DNA from: an uncultured SAR86 cluster bacterium | GTDB lineage: Bacteria > Pseudomonadota > Gammaproteobacteria > Magnimaribacterales > D2472 | Length of the DNA: 64,000 nucleotides | NCBI GenBank assembly: GCA_902602595.1 | Contig: CACKRJ010000001.1 | Location: 1 to 64,000 of the forward strand | Direction: 5' to 3' | In this document: positions 51,655 through 62,247 of the stretch, piece by piece | Numbering within the stretch: the first letter of the stretch is position 1 | Layout: each line of letters starts with the position of its first letter | The notes under the pieces: generated by a model | The model's database searches: none | What the model saw: only the letters and a program-made list of their open reading frames with translations | What the model was told of the DNA's origin: nothing | Position numbers and translations under genes: made by a program

Positions 51655-54600
51655 TTAAGAACCTTGGCTAAATTTATATGCATTTATAAATATTTGCATC
51701 CAGGGAGAATACTCTTTCCAATTCGATGGCTTCCAAGATAGTTGTTGAGATCGAAAAACTCTTTCTGGATGAGGCATCATAATAGTTACTCTCCCGTCTC
51801 TAGTTGTTAGGCCAGTAATACCCTCAGGAGATCCGTTTGGATTTAAAGGGTATGAAGAGGCTATAGCTCCATTATTATCTGTAAATTGAACTGCTATTTG
51901 ATTATGCTCAGAAAGTTTTGCTAGCGCTTCTCCTTGAAATGAAGCTCGACCTTCTCCATGTGCTACAGCAACTGGAATTTGCCATCCCTCCATATTGGCC
52001 AAGAGAACTGACTTAGATTGAGTAATAGTGACTTGAGATAGACGAGCTTCAAATTGATCAGATTCATTCCACAAAAATTCAGGCCAATTTTCAGCACCTG
52101 GAATTAAGTTTTTTAAATTAGATAACATCTGACAACCATTGCAAACACCAAAAGTAAATGTTTCATCTCGATTAAAAAAGTGTTCGAATGAATCTCTTAC
52201 AGCATTGTTATAACTAATGCTTGAAGACCAGCCTCCTCCAGCTCCCAGGACATCGCCGTAAGAAAAACCACCACAAGCTGCCACGCCCTGAAACTTCAAA
52301 AGCAAGTCAGGGTTATCAAGAAGGTCTTGCATATGAACGTCAAAAGCATCAAATCCGGCTAACATAAATGCTGCAGCCATTTCATTTTGACCATTAACTC
52401 CCTGCTCTCTAAAAATTGCTACCTTGGGTTTTATATTTTTATTGAATACGGGTAGATGTGCAGAAAATTGAAAATTGTCTTTAGCAACCAAACCTTGATC
52501 ATCAAATTTTTCAATCAGATCAAACTCCTCTTTGGCGCTAACAGGGTTATCTCTAGAAGATTTGATTGAGTAGGAGGTTTCATTCCAGATCTTTTCTAAA
52601 TTTACTACTGAATCTGAAAACTCAAGTCTATCATTTAATGAAATAGAAATATTCGCATCAAATCTTAGTGTAGCGCACTTTTGAAATTCAATATTTGCCT
52701 GTTTCAAGAAATCTAGGGCTTGATCTTCAAACTTATTATGAAATTGAATGACAGCCCCTGTTTCTTCAGCGAAGAGGTATTGCATCAACCCGTCATTTTG
52801 AACAGTTTCTGAAGTGAAAATTTCTATACCAACCTTATTAGTAAATGATAATTCTGCAAGAGTGGTAAATAATCCTCCATCAGAAACATCATGCAAGGCA
52901 ACGATCCAGCCTCGCTGAATTAACTCCTGAATTGAATTAAATAGGGTTTTTAATGATTGAACACATTCAATATCTGGAACTCCTTGAATACTAGAAGAAG
53001 TAACTTCCTCAAAAATAGAACCGCCTAATCGAGATTCATCATTCAAAAATAAATGATATAAATCTTTTGAACCATGTTCACTAAATTCAGTTGTTATTGC
53101 CATTGAGACATCCTTAACTGGAGCCATAGCAGTAATGACGCCTGACAAAGGGCTCTTCACTTCAAACTGCTGACCATCTTCATGCCACTTTGTTTTCATA
53201 GACAAGGAGTCTTTGCCCACTGGAATAGCAATTCCTAACTCAACGCATATTTGTGATAGCGCTTCAACACCTAGTCTCAATGCATAATTATCATCCTCAT
53301 CTTCACAGGCTGCCATCCAATTTGCAGAAAGTCTAACTAGATCTAGGTTTTTGACTGGAGCAGAGATTAAGTTCATTAATGCCTCAGCTAAAGCCATCCT
53401 CATAGATGCCGCTGGATTTTTGATTGCAAGAGTTGGCTTTTCTCCAATTGATAAAACATCTCCCTCATTACTAAGAAATGATTTAGTAGACATGGCATAG
53501 TTTGAAGTGGGCACTTGATATCTTCCTACTAGTTGATCACGAGCAACCAATCCACCAACAGTTCTATCACCAATAGTAATTAAAAAGGATTTTGAGGCCA
53601 CTGAAGGATGTGCAAGCACTCTATGAATTACTTCAGATAAATCTAAATCATCATTAATAGAATCGGTTGCTTGCTTAGTTGCTGGGCGATTCACTGATAT
53701 GTTGGAAATAGGTAAGTTACCAAATAACATTGATAGTGGTACTTGAACAGGGAATTCGTCTCTTTCAGAATCATAAACCTCTACCGCATCTGATGAGGTA
53801 GTTTTGCCAACAAAAGCAACTGGGCATCTTTCTCTGCGACATATACTTTCAAAAATAACTTTGTTTGATTTTTTAATTGCTAAAACGTAACGCTCTTGAG
53901 ATTCATTTGACCAAACCTCCATAGGAGAGAGGCTTGGATCTGCAACGGGTATCAAGCTTAAGTCTACAGCAACACCTAGATTGCAGTCTTTAGCCAATTC
54001 TGGAATTGCATTTGAAAGCCCTCCTGCTCCAACATCATGAATAAATTCTATAAGGTTTGGTGATTCAAATGAACATTGGTTAATTACCTCTTGGCATCTT
54101 CTTTCCATTTCAGCATTTTCTCTTTGAACAGAAGCAAAATCTAGATCTTCATCACTTTCTCCAGATGACATGGATGAGGCCGCCCCACCCCCCAAACCTA
54201 TAAGCATCGAAGGACCGCCTATAACAACAACTAAATCGCCAACTTCTATGGGATTTTTAATGCTATTTCTATTTTTAACCTCACCTATGCCTCCAGCCAA
54301 CATAATTGGTTTGTGGTATCCGTAAGTTTGATTATTAACAAAGGGCTGCTCAAAAACTCTAAAGTAACCAAGAGTGCTTGGTCGTCCAAATTCATTATTA
54401 AAGGCTGCTGCCCCAATAGGTCCCTCAATCATAATTTGCAGAGGAGAGGCAATCCTTGAAGGGATGTATGAAACTTTTTCCCATGCACGAGGAAAATCCT
54501 CTAATCTAAGATTAGAAACATTAAAACCAACCAATCCCATTTTAGGCTTTGCGCCAGAGCCTGTTGCACCCTCATCCCTTATTTCTCCACCAGAACCGGT

Positions 54601-55509
54601 CGCGGCTCCTGGAAAAGGAGAAATAGCTGTAGGATGATTATGAGTTTCAACTTTTAAAGTTGAATTAATCTTTTCAGAAGAAAAACTATAGCTATTTTTT
54701 AAATTTCTATTCAGCGTCATCACAGCAGCCCCTGAGATAACAGCAGCATTATCTTTATAAGCTGAAATCAAATCTAGTTTTTTGCCTTTGCTTGTTTTTT
54801 TGATTAGGTCAAATAAAGACTCCTCTTGAGAAATGGAATTTATTATCCAAGCTGCATTAAATATTTTGTGCCTGCAATGCTCAGAATTAGCTTGCGCAAA
54901 CATCATTAATTCAGCATCAGTAGGATTACGAGAAACAGATTTATAAAAATGATCTAGATAATTAATTTCTTCCTCAGACAAAGCTAATCCTAAATCTTGA
55001 TTTGCTTGAATTAAAGAATCCTTAGATCCTGAAGAAATATCAATATTTATCAAAGGCTTTCTTTTAACGGCGGTACCAACTGAAGCGATATCTTTTGAAC
55101 TCATAAAGACTTCCTGGGTCATACGATCAAATAAACATGACACACTCAAATTAACTTCATCGCTTTTATTGTTAACAAAATAACCAAAATACTTTTCAAT
55201 TCTTTCGACACCTTGAATACCAACATTAGCAATTATTTCACTTGTTTTAGATGCCCATGGGCTAATAGTTCCAGATCTTGGACCAATAAAAAAATTAGGT
55301 AAATCCGAGGTTTCGCTAGAGTTCAATAACTCTATTAACTTTTCATGATCAGAAAAATCTTGACTTACATCTACAGAATAAAAATCACAGCTACTTAATT
55401 CATCAATTTGAAAATTATTCTCTGAATTCAGATCAGACTTAAGAGATGCAATTTTTGACGGGGAGAAACTTGAGGGACCCTGAAGTAGCAAATTAAGATT
55501 TTTTGACAC
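51655..55509 (-). CDS. purL: Phosphoribosylformylglycinamidine synthase
   Basis: A 1284-residue large-form PurL that makes FGAM in purine synthesis (E. coli 1295). It has the N-terminal PurS-like domain, two AIRS-like halves with KVETHNHPTAISPFPGAATG and GKDSLSMKTKW, and a C-terminal class I glutamine amidotransferase with FGVCNGCQM (nucleophile Cys) and MPHPER. It is next to the MltF-like gene, divergently, as in E. coli. Confidence 0.97.
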   Translation of the reverse strand: MSKNLNLLLQGPSSFSPSKIASLKSDLNSENNFQIDELSSCDFYSVDVSQDFSDHEKLIELLNSSETSDLPNFFIGPRSGTISPWASKTSEIIANVGIQGVERIEKYFGYFVNNKSDEVNLSVSCLFDRMTQEVFMSSKDIASVGTAVKRKPLINIDISSGSKDSLIQANQDLGLALSEEEINYLDHFYKSVSRNPTDAELMMFAQANSEHCRHKIFNAAWIINSISQEESLFDLIKKTSKGKKLDLISAYKDNAAVISGAAVMTLNRNLKNSYSFSSEKINSTLKVETHNHPTAISPFPGAATGSGGEIRDEGATGSGAKPKMGLVGFNVSNLRLEDFPRAWEKVSYIPSRIASPLQIMIEGPIGAAAFNNEFGRPSTLGYFRVFEQPFVNNQTYGYHKPIMLAGGIGEVKNRNSIKNPIEVGDLVVVIGGPSMLIGLGGGAASSMSSGESDEDLDFASVQRENAEMERRCQEVINQCSFESPNLIEFIHDVGAGGLSNAIPELAKDCNLGVAVDLSLIPVADPSLSPMEVWSNESQERYVLAIKKSNKVIFESICRRERCPVAFVGKTTSSDAVEVYDSERDEFPVQVPLSMLFGNLPISNISVNRPATKQATDSINDDLDLSEVIHRVLAHPSVASKSFLITIGDRTVGGLVARDQLVGRYQVPTSNYAMSTKSFLSNEGDVLSIGEKPTLAIKNPAASMRMALAEALMNLISAPVKNLDLVRLSANWMAACEDEDDNYALRLGVEALSQICVELGIAIPVGKDSLSMKTKWHEDGQQFEVKSPLSGVITAMAPVKDVSMAITTEFSEHGSKDLYHLFLNDESRLGGSIFEEVTSSSIQGVPDIECVQSLKTLFNSIQELIQRGWIVALHDVSDGGLFTTLAELSFTNKVGIEIFTSETVQNDGLMQYLFAEETGAVIQFHNKFEDQALDFLKQANIEFQKCATLRFDANISISLNDRLEFSDSVVNLEKIWNETSYSIKSSRDNPVSAKEEFDLIEKFDDQGLVAKDNFQFSAHLPVFNKNIKPKVAIFREQGVNGQNEMAAAFMLAGFDAFDVHMQDLLDNPDLLLKFQGVAACGGFSYGDVLGAGGGWSSSISYNNAVRDSFEHFFNRDETFTFGVCNGCQMLSNLKNLIPGAENWPEFLWNESDQFEARLSQVTITQSKSVLLANMEGWQIPVAVAHGEGRASFQGEALAKLSEHNQIAVQFTDNNGAIASSYPLNPNGSPEGITGLTTRDGRVTIMMPHPERVFRSQQLSWKPSNWKEYSPWMQIFINAYKFSQGS

Positions 55510-55548
55510 TAGCTCTCTAGTAAAATATTGTATTAATTAATTATAAGG

Positions 55549-56268
55549 ATGTTTAAAATTAAAAAAATAAAAACGATGCAATTCCTTGCAAAAAACTCAA
55601 TTATATTCATCCTGATTTTTGTTCTATATGCCTGTACAAAAGAACCTATAAACACTCCTGTATCAGTTTACTGCAGCATTATTAACGAAAAATTATATTC
55701 CTTTTCAAGGCTTAGCGATTTTGAAAAAAATAAATTTGATGAATTGAAAAAATCAAGATTTTTAAAATACAAAAATAATTTTATTGAAGCTGCACAAACT
55801 TTTGATATTGAATGGGAGCTTCTTGCTGCTGTTGCTTTTCAAGAATCGCAATGGAATCCAAAGGCTAGGTCAGCAACCCAAGTTAAAGGTATGATGATGT
55901 TAACCCTTCCGACAGCAGCATCAGTAGGCGTTACAAATCGCTTAGATCCGATTCAAAGTATTTATGGCGGCGCGCAATACATTTCTGATCTCAAATCAAA
56001 CATCAACTATGGCACCTCATCAGGTGACAAAATTGCATTTATATTAGCTTCATACAATTTAGGCACTACCAACATAAAAAATGCAATTGATGCAATAGGT
56101 AAAAAACCTATTGAAGTGACCTGGTTAGATTTGGAAGGATATTTGCTCAATTTAAAGACTTCTATGGATTCAAAAGACTATTCTAGAGGTCAGCAAACTG
56201 TAGATTTTGTAGAAAGAGTTAGAGATTATTATTATCTCTTACTAGCTCAAAACTGCAGTGATAGCTAG
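55549..56268 (+). CDS. Lytic transglycosylase, SLT-domain lipoprotein (MltF-related)
   Basis: 239 residues. The lipobox is LYACTK after an N-terminal hydrophobic stretch. The SLT domain has the catalytic Glu in AVAFQESQWNPKA, followed by VKGMMMLTLPTAASVGV and SYNLG. The SLT domain resembles that of MltF, but the solute-binding-protein-like N-terminal domain is absent, so the protein is a reduced version. It is divergent from purL. Confidence 0.87.
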   Translation: MFKIKKIKTMQFLAKNSIIFILIFVLYACTKEPINTPVSVYCSIINEKLYSFSRLSDFEKNKFDELKKSRFLKYKNNFIEAAQTFDIEWELLAAVAFQESQWNPKARSATQVKGMMMLTLPTAASVGVTNRLDPIQSIYGGAQYISDLKSNINYGTSSGDKIAFILASYNLGTTNIKNAIDAIGKKPIEVTWLDLEGYLLNLKTSMDSKDYSRGQQTVDFVERVRDYYYLLLAQNCSDS

Positions 56269-56270
56269 AT

Positions 56271-58280
56271 TTAGGAATTAATAAGCTGCCACTTTAAATT
56301 TTTGATTTGATCTCTACAAAACGCAGCTTTTTCATACTCAGTTTCTTTAGCATAAATGTACATCTGTTCTTCTAATTTACTAATTGAGGTTGAAATCTCA
56401 TCAGGTGTTTCATTTTTGATTTTAAAAGGTAGTTCCTTTTCAAAATACTGAGGCTTAGTTTTCTTTGCTTGTTTAGTAACTCTTGCTCCCTCCATTACAT
56501 CTTTAATATCTTTTACAATTGATGTTGGGGCGATCTTGTTATCTTTATTAAATTTGACTTGAATTTCTCTCCTTCTGGACATTTCATCCATGGCTCTTTG
56601 CATGGAACCTGTAATCTTGTCGGCATACATGATTGCCTTGCCTCGAATATTTCTTGCCGCTCTTCCAACTGTCTGAATAAGAGTGACTTCTGACCTTAAG
56701 AAACCCTCTTTATCAGCATCCAATATTGCAACTAAACTAACCTCAGGAATATCAAGACCCTCTCTTAATAAATTAATCCCCACCAAAACGTCAAAATGGC
56801 CTAGCCTTAAGTCTCTTATAATTTCAGTTCTTTCTACTGTATCTACATCAGAATGCATATAACGAGTTCGAATACCATTTTCTTCTAAATAGTCAGTAAG
56901 ATCTTCAGCCATGCGTTTTGTTAGAGTTGTTATCAGCACTCTTTCTTTTAAAGCAGCCCTTTCATTGCATTCACCTATAACATCATCGATTTGAGAGGTT
57001 GCGGGTCTAATTTCAACCTCAGGGTCAATCAAGCCAGTTGGCCTGACCAATAACTCAGCCATATTATCGGAATGCTCTAACTCATACTTTCCAGGGGTGG
57101 CAGATACATAAATTTTTTGGGGCGTAACATCCTCCCATTCTTCAAATCTTAGTGGACGATTATCCAAAGCAGATGGCAGCCTGAAACCATACTCAACCAA
57201 AGTCTCTTTTCTTGATCGATCGCCTTTATACATCCCTCCAATTTGAGGAACTGAGACATGAGATTCATCCATAAAAACTATTGCATTTTTAGGTAAATAG
57301 TCAAAAAGACATGGTGGGGGCTCTCCTGGGTTACGCCCAGAAAGATAACGTGAATAATTTTCTATGCCTTGGCAATATCCCAGCTCTTTCATCATTTCCA
57401 AATCGTAGGTTGTTCTCTCCTGCAGCCTTTGTGCCTCAACTAACTTTTCATTATCTTTTAAAAACTTGATTCTCTCTTTTAATTCCTCTCGAACCGTCTT
57501 TAGGCAATTTAAAACTGTCTCTTTGGGTGTTACATAGTGAGTTTTTGGATAGATTGTTGCTCGAGGTGTTTCATTGATAACTTCTCCAGTTAATGGATCT
57601 ATCCAAAGTAAACGCTCTACCTCATCTCCAAATAATTCAATTCTTAATGCATCTCGCTCTGAATCAGCTGGATATATATCAATAACATCTCCTCGCACCC
57701 TAAAAGTTGCGCGCCTAAAATCTATATCATTTCGAGTGTACTGCATTGAAGATAAACGACGCAGAATACTTCTCTGATCAATTGTCTCACCTCTGTCTAA
57801 ATGCAAAATCATATTCAGATAAGACTCAGGGGCACCCAGTCCATATATTGCTGATACAGTAGCGACAACGATAGTGTCATTTCTTTCCAGCAAAGCTTTG
57901 GTTGCTGAGAGACGCATTTGCTCAATGTGCTCGTTAACAGATGCATCTTTTGCAATGTAAGTATCTGAAGTAGGCACATAAGCCTCAGGCTGGTAATAAT
58001 CGTAATAAGATACAAAATACTCAACAGAATTTTTTGGGAAAAAATCTTTAAGTTCTCCATATAATTGGGCAGCTAATGTTTTATTTGGAGCCATGACCAC
58101 AGCAGGCCTTTGGGTTGATTCAATGATTTTAGCCATGGTGTAGGTCTTTCCAGACCCTGTAACACCAAGTAATACTTGATGCAACAATCCATCATTTAAG
58201 CCATTAACAAGAGTTTTGATTGCTGTTGGCTGACTGCCTGCAGGCTCAAACGGAGATGTAACGGTTAAATTTTTTGTCAT
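56271..58280 (-). CDS. uvrB: Excinuclease ABC subunit B
   Basis: 669 residues, helicase-like DNA damage recognition subunit of nucleotide excision repair. Walker A is [12 protein letters not shown], the beta-hairpin has [12 protein letters not shown], motif VI is QTVGRAARN, and a C-terminal UVR motif ([20 protein letters not shown]) binds UvrC. It is convergent with the MltF-like gene and divergent from tRNA-Asn. No clear LexA box was seen in the short upstream gap. Confidence 0.97.
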   Translation of the reverse strand: MTKNLTVTSPFEPAGSQPTAIKTLVNGLNDGLLHQVLLGVTGSGKTYTMAKIIESTQRPAVVMAPNKTLAAQLYGELKDFFPKNSVEYFVSYYDYYQPEAYVPTSDTYIAKDASVNEHIEQMRLSATKALLERNDTIVVATVSAIYGLGAPESYLNMILHLDRGETIDQRSILRRLSSMQYTRNDIDFRRATFRVRGDVIDIYPADSERDALRIELFGDEVERLLWIDPLTGEVINETPRATIYPKTHYVTPKETVLNCLKTVREELKERIKFLKDNEKLVEAQRLQERTTYDLEMMKELGYCQGIENYSRYLSGRNPGEPPPCLFDYLPKNAIVFMDESHVSVPQIGGMYKGDRSRKETLVEYGFRLPSALDNRPLRFEEWEDVTPQKIYVSATPGKYELEHSDNMAELLVRPTGLIDPEVEIRPATSQIDDVIGECNERAALKERVLITTLTKRMAEDLTDYLEENGIRTRYMHSDVDTVERTEIIRDLRLGHFDVLVGINLLREGLDIPEVSLVAILDADKEGFLRSEVTLIQTVGRAARNIRGKAIMYADKITGSMQRAMDEMSRRREIQVKFNKDNKIAPTSIVKDIKDVMEGARVTKQAKKTKPQYFEKELPFKIKNETPDEISTSISKLEEQMYIYAKETEYEKAAFCRDQIKNLKWQLINS

Positions 58281-58326
58281 TATCCTGTTTTACTTTATGA
58301 ATTTTAATTTATAATTCTCAACTTGT

Positions 58327-58401
58327 TCCCTGATAGCTCAGCGGTAGAGCAGTTGACTGTTAATCAATTGGTCCGTGGTTCGATCCCACGTCAGGGAGCC
58401 A
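58327..58401 (+). tRNA. tRNA-Asn (anticodon GTT)
   Basis: Acceptor TCCCTGA pairs with TCAGGGA. D arm GCTC/GAGC, anticodon loop CTGTTAA with GTT, T arm CGTGG/CCACG with TTCGATC loop, and CCA at 58399-58401. Confidence 0.95.
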
Positions 58402-58508
58402 TTCTTTTAACCAATCTTCAATTTTAATCTATTTGTTGAACTCATGCATGGCGTGTTTTTAGCAAAACTTTATTTTTATTTTGATAGGCTTTCGGTAATA
58501 ATTACTAA

Positions 58509-59378
58509 ATGAAAAGATTGCAAGATAAAGTCGCAGTAATAACAGGTGCTGGAAGTGGTATTGGCAAAGAAACTGCATTATTATTTTTAGAACAAGGGGC
58601 TAAGGTTGTTTTAGCAGATATAAATAAAGAATCCCTCGAAGAAACGTTTGAAATTATTAAACAAAAAAAACTGGATGCAGATGCATGCATATCTGTCACT
58701 GATGTTTCTTTAGAAAATGATATAGAAAAAATGATCAATATTGCAGTTGATCGTTTTGATGGTTTGAATATCCTTTTTAATAATGCTGGTATTGGTGGTG
58801 CAGTTGGCCCCATTACTCATATTGATGCTGATGAATGGGATAAATCATTCCAAATACTTCTTAAATCAGTTTTTCTTGGCTGCAAATATGCTGCAAGAGT
58901 AATGATAAAAAATAATGTTGGAGGCTCTATTATAAATACGGCTTCAATAGCTGGAATGGGGGGTGGTTCAGGTCCTTTGGCTTATTCTGCTGCAAAAGCA
59001 GGAATTATCAATTTTTGCATTAATGCGGCTATTGAATTAGGCCCAAATAAAATTAGAGTAAATGCAATTTCTCCGGGTACCATAGATACTCCGCTCCTTG
59101 CCACAGCAATTGAAGATAGTAAGCTTGATCAACCTATAAAAGACTTTGGTATGCCAATTGATATAGCAAATACTGCACTTTTTTTAGCTAGCGACGAATC
59201 TAGATTTATAACTGGTATAAATATTTGTGTTGATGGAGGCATAGAATTAGACAGATCAGGTTTAATGAAAGATGCTGCTGAACACTATGCCAAAATGGGT
59301 ATTGAAAGGGTTGTTGGGATGAACATGGGTTCAACAGGTATTGAGTCTGTTATTACGGACCTGCAAGAAGACGATTAA
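58509..59378 (+). CDS. SDR-family NAD(P)-dependent oxidoreductase
   Basis: A 289-residue SDR. Cofactor motif TGAGSGIGKETALLF, the Asp in LADINKE suggests NAD(H), NNAGIGG, catalytic Ser in NTASIAG and YSAAKAG. The C-terminal extension (about 40 residues after GGIELDR) is longer than in most FabG-like SDRs. It is isolated between tRNA-Asn and cysS, so its substrate cannot be guessed. It overlaps the convergent cysS stop by 4 bp. Confidence 0.88.
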   Translation: MKRLQDKVAVITGAGSGIGKETALLFLEQGAKVVLADINKESLEETFEIIKQKKLDADACISVTDVSLENDIEKMINIAVDRFDGLNILFNNAGIGGAVGPITHIDADEWDKSFQILLKSVFLGCKYAARVMIKNNVGGSIINTASIAGMGGGSGPLAYSAAKAGIINFCINAAIELGPNKIRVNAISPGTIDTPLLATAIEDSKLDQPIKDFGMPIDIANTALFLASDESRFITGINICVDGGIELDRSGLMKDAAEHYAKMGIERVVGMNMGSTGIESVITDLQEDD

Positions 59379-60745
59379 GACTTCTTCCAACTAGTTCCAT
59401 CGCTGGAGTCATCAAGTACAATACCTTGTGCTGCTAATTCATCTCTTATCTGATCAGCTTTTTGAAAATCCTTATTATCTCTTGCCTGATTTCTTTCCTC
59501 TATCTTATGGTTAATCTCTTCATCAGTTAAATTTGCACCATACTGAAAAAAGGCTTCAGAGCTATCATTAAGGAGCCCTAAGACTTTACCCAATTCTCTC
59601 ATAGTTGATGCATACATGCTCTGATCTTGAGTATCCTGACTACTATTAATTGATTTTGCTAATCCAAAAAGAATGCTTAATGCCTCAGGGGTATTTAAAT
59701 CATCATTCATTGAATCTTTAAATTCCTTAACACTATCATTATGCAAATCTGACTCTTCTGATGGTGCAAGCGATAAAGCTTGATAAAGCCTTGTTAAAGC
59801 TGATCGCGCTTGATCAAGAGAGTCGTTATCAAAATTTAAAGAACTTCTATAGTGACTAGAGATTAAGTAATATCGAATGACTTCTGGATGATAAGAAGCA
59901 AATAAATCTTTTAGCATTGCAAAATTACCCAAAGACTTTGACATCTTTTCACCATTAATTTTTAGCAATCCTGAATGCATCCAGTAGTTTGCAAATTTAT
60001 GATCAGAGGCACATTCAGATTGAGCAATTTCATTTTCATGATGAGGGAAAAGTAAATCTGGACCTCCCCCGTGGATATCAAAATGCTCACCTAAATTTTC
60101 TAGTGACATTACTGAACATTCAATATGCCAGCCAGGCCTTCCAAGACCCCAAGGAGAATCCCATGATGGTTCATTTGCTTTAGCACTTTTCCATAGCACA
60201 AAATCCAATGGATCTTTTTTAGAGCCATCCTCTTCAATTCTAGAGCCTGGATTCAAATCATCGATATTTTTATTTGACAGTTTTCCATACTCAGGAAATG
60301 TCCGCACGGCAAAAAAAACATCTCCACCTTCAGAATGATAAGCATGTCCTTTATCAATAAGCGTGCTAATCATTTTAATCATGCCTTCAATATGGTCAGT
60401 TGCGCGAGGCTCATTTGTGGGAAGCTCCAGTCCGAGCTTAAAAAAATCTTCTTGCATGCTCGCAATCGTCCGATCTGTGAGAGCATCAATTGTCTCTTTA
60501 TTTTCATTGGCTCTTTCAATAATTTTGTCATCTATATCAGTAATATTACGAGTAAAATTTACTTTATAATTTTGATATCGGAGATAGCGGGCAAGAATGT
60601 CAAAAGCCATCATCGCTCTTGCATGACCCAAATGACAATTATCATAGACCGTCATTCCACAGACATACACTCCAACCTCACCTTCGCGTATGGGTACAAA
60701 ATCTTCCTTCTGGTTAGTTAAGGAGTTATAAAACTTAATTGTCAT
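59375..60745 (-). CDS. cysS: Cysteinyl-tRNA synthetase
   Basis: A 456-residue class I enzyme. VCGMTVYDNCHLGHAR contains a zinc Cys and the HxGH motif (HLGH), GWHIECS carries another zinc Cys, the KMSKS loop is EKMSKSLGN, and the C-terminal DALR-like domain is present. It is divergent from ppiB with a 61-bp gap. Confidence 0.97.
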   Translation of the reverse strand: MTIKFYNSLTNQKEDFVPIREGEVGVYVCGMTVYDNCHLGHARAMMAFDILARYLRYQNYKVNFTRNITDIDDKIIERANENKETIDALTDRTIASMQEDFFKLGLELPTNEPRATDHIEGMIKMISTLIDKGHAYHSEGGDVFFAVRTFPEYGKLSNKNIDDLNPGSRIEEDGSKKDPLDFVLWKSAKANEPSWDSPWGLGRPGWHIECSVMSLENLGEHFDIHGGGPDLLFPHHENEIAQSECASDHKFANYWMHSGLLKINGEKMSKSLGNFAMLKDLFASYHPEVIRYYLISSHYRSSLNFDNDSLDQARSALTRLYQALSLAPSEESDLHNDSVKEFKDSMNDDLNTPEALSILFGLAKSINSSQDTQDQSMYASTMRELGKVLGLLNDSSEAFFQYGANLTDEEINHKIEERNQARDNKDFQKADQIRDELAAQGIVLDDSSDGTSWKKS

Positions 60746-60806
60746 CTATTATTTAATATATGAATCACTTATTATAAAGAACTTAATTGGAATGTAGGTT
60801 TTATTA

Positions 60807-61427
60807 ATGTTAAAAATACAAATTACTGCCTTAATAATTATTGTAACTGCAGTTGCATCAATCTTCTTCCTATCACCCATTGGTCAAAAAGATCAGACTG
60901 AATATTATCCAGAGGAGGATCAAATGTCACTTGTTACTATTTCTACTTCAGCCGGGGACATCCACTTAGAGCTTGATGCTGATAATGCGCCCATAACCGT
61001 GGCAAACTTTTTAAAATTAGCTGGAGACGGCTATTATTCAGGTACAATTTTTCACAGAATTATTGAAGGATTTATGGTACAAGGCGGCGGTCTCGATGAA
61101 AATATGGCTCCCAAACCAACTAATACAGATCCAATCCAAAATGAGGCCAATAATGGATTAAAGAATGATCGTGGTTCTATTGCGATGGCTAGAACCATGG
61201 ACCCTCATTCTGCTACTGGTCAATTTTTTATAAATCATAAAGATAATGACTTTCTAAATCATACAGCCGAAACCTCTCAAGGCTGGGGCTACGCAGTTTT
61301 TGGTTCAGTGATTGATGGGATGGATGTTGTAGATCAGATTGCTTTAAGTGTTACTTCTAATGTTGGTGGTTACGCTGACGCACCACTTGAACCAACAATT
61401 ATTAATTCAGTTACAGTGAGTGAATGA
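60807..61427 (+). CDS. ppiB: Peptidyl-prolyl cis-trans isomerase, cyclophilin type (PpiB-like), with optional N-terminal membrane leader
   Basis: The cyclophilin domain, starting at MSLVTISTSAGDIHLELD (about residue 40), is close to cytoplasmic E. coli PpiB: TIFHRIIEGFMVQGGG, NEANNGLKNDRGSIAMART, HSATGQFFIN. The long frame starts at 60807 and adds 39 residues with a hydrophobic helix that looks like a signal anchor. The internal ATG at 60924 has AGAGGAGG 5 nt upstream, the best ribosome binding site in this part of the window. The main start may be 60924 (cytoplasmic) or both may be used. It overlaps lpxH by 4 bp. Confidence 0.88.
   Translation: MLKIQITALIIIVTAVASIFFLSPIGQKDQTEYYPEEDQMSLVTISTSAGDIHLELDADNAPITVANFLKLAGDGYYSGTIFHRIIEGFMVQGGGLDENMAPKPTNTDPIQNEANNGLKNDRGSIAMARTMDPHSATGQFFINHKDNDFLNHTAETSQGWGYAVFGSVIDGMDVVDQIALSVTSNVGGYADAPLEPTIINSVTVSE
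60911..60918 (+). promoter_or_regulatory. Strong internal ribosome binding site in the ppiB frame
   Basis: AGAGGAGG with a 5-nt spacer to the ATG at 60924, inside the longer open frame. It supports a start that omits the hydrophobic leader. Confidence 0.6.
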
Positions 61428-62173
61428 AGTTAGGCTTTATATCCGATCTTCATTTATCTGAAAATCTGCCCTCTATTACCGAGGGCTTTTTCAAATTTTT
61501 AAAAACTGCATCTCAAGAATTTTCACACCTGTATATTTTAGGCGATCTATTTGAAGTATGGATTGGTGATGATAATAATTCTGAGCTTGCTTTAAAAGTT
61601 ATGCAAAAAATTAATCGTGCTACTCGCAATGGATTAGAAGTATTTTTTATGCATGGCAACAGAGATTTTCTTTGCGGTCAAGACTTTGCAAAAAAATCTA
61701 ATCTTAAAATACTTCCTGATCCATTTTTTATGAATTTCTTTAATTTAAAAATTGCACTTTCTCATGGAGATGATTTTTGCACCAATGATCATAAATACAT
61801 TAAATTTAAGGAAGAAGTCCGCTCACAAAAATGGCAAAAAAATTTTTTACAAAAATCTTTAGATGAACGTCTAAGAATGGCATCAAATATGCGTGATGCC
61901 AGCCAGAATGATAATAATCACAAAGATGCCTCTATCATGGATGTTACGCCAAGTGCTGTTGATAGATTCTTTGCAAAACATAAAGTAGATTTACTGATCC
62001 ATGGTCATACTCATAGACCTTATGTTCATCAGAATAATTTAGGTACTCGCGTTGTCCTTGGTGATTGGGATGAAACTGGGTGGTGTTTAATGATCGATGA
62101 TAAGAAAAAAGAATTGAGTGAATTTAAACTATCTGATAAAAATGCTGTCTGGATAAATAGAATCCTTTTCTAG
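61424..62173 (+). CDS. lpxH: UDP-2,3-diacylglucosamine diphosphatase
   Basis: A 249-residue calcineurin-like phosphoesterase of lipid A synthesis. Motifs: ISDLHLSE (DxH), GDLFEVWIGDD, HGNRDF (GNHD-type, here GNRD), LSHGDDFC and HGHTHRP. The GNRD form is characteristic of LpxH. The cysS / ppiB-lpxH neighbourhood is the same as in E. coli. Confidence 0.95.
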   Translation: MKLGFISDLHLSENLPSITEGFFKFLKTASQEFSHLYILGDLFEVWIGDDNNSELALKVMQKINRATRNGLEVFFMHGNRDFLCGQDFAKKSNLKILPDPFFMNFFNLKIALSHGDDFCTNDHKYIKFKEEVRSQKWQKNFLQKSLDERLRMASNMRDASQNDNNHKDASIMDVTPSAVDRFFAKHKVDLLIHGHTHRPYVHQNNLGTRVVLGDWDETGWCLMIDDKKKELSEFKLSDKNAVWINRILF

Positions 62174-62215
62174 CCTCTTAAATCTTATAAAAAGCTATTG
62201 TTTATTTCCAAATAA

Positions 62216-62235
62216 TACTGTATAAATATACAGTA
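62216..62235 (+). promoter_or_regulatory. LexA (SOS) box before umuDC
   Basis: TACTGTATAAATATACAGTA, a near-perfect match to the E. coli LexA consensus; the CTG(N10)CAG core is intact. It ends 12 bp before the umuD ATG, so it covers the promoter and would repress umuDC until RecA-driven LexA cleavage. Confidence 0.93.
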
Positions 62236-62247
62236 TTTTGGAATCCC

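Noticed and set aside
60335-60721. Plus-strand open frame of 128 codons opposite cysS
   Set aside because: It mirrors the conserved N-terminal coding region of cysS and has no protein-like features of its own.
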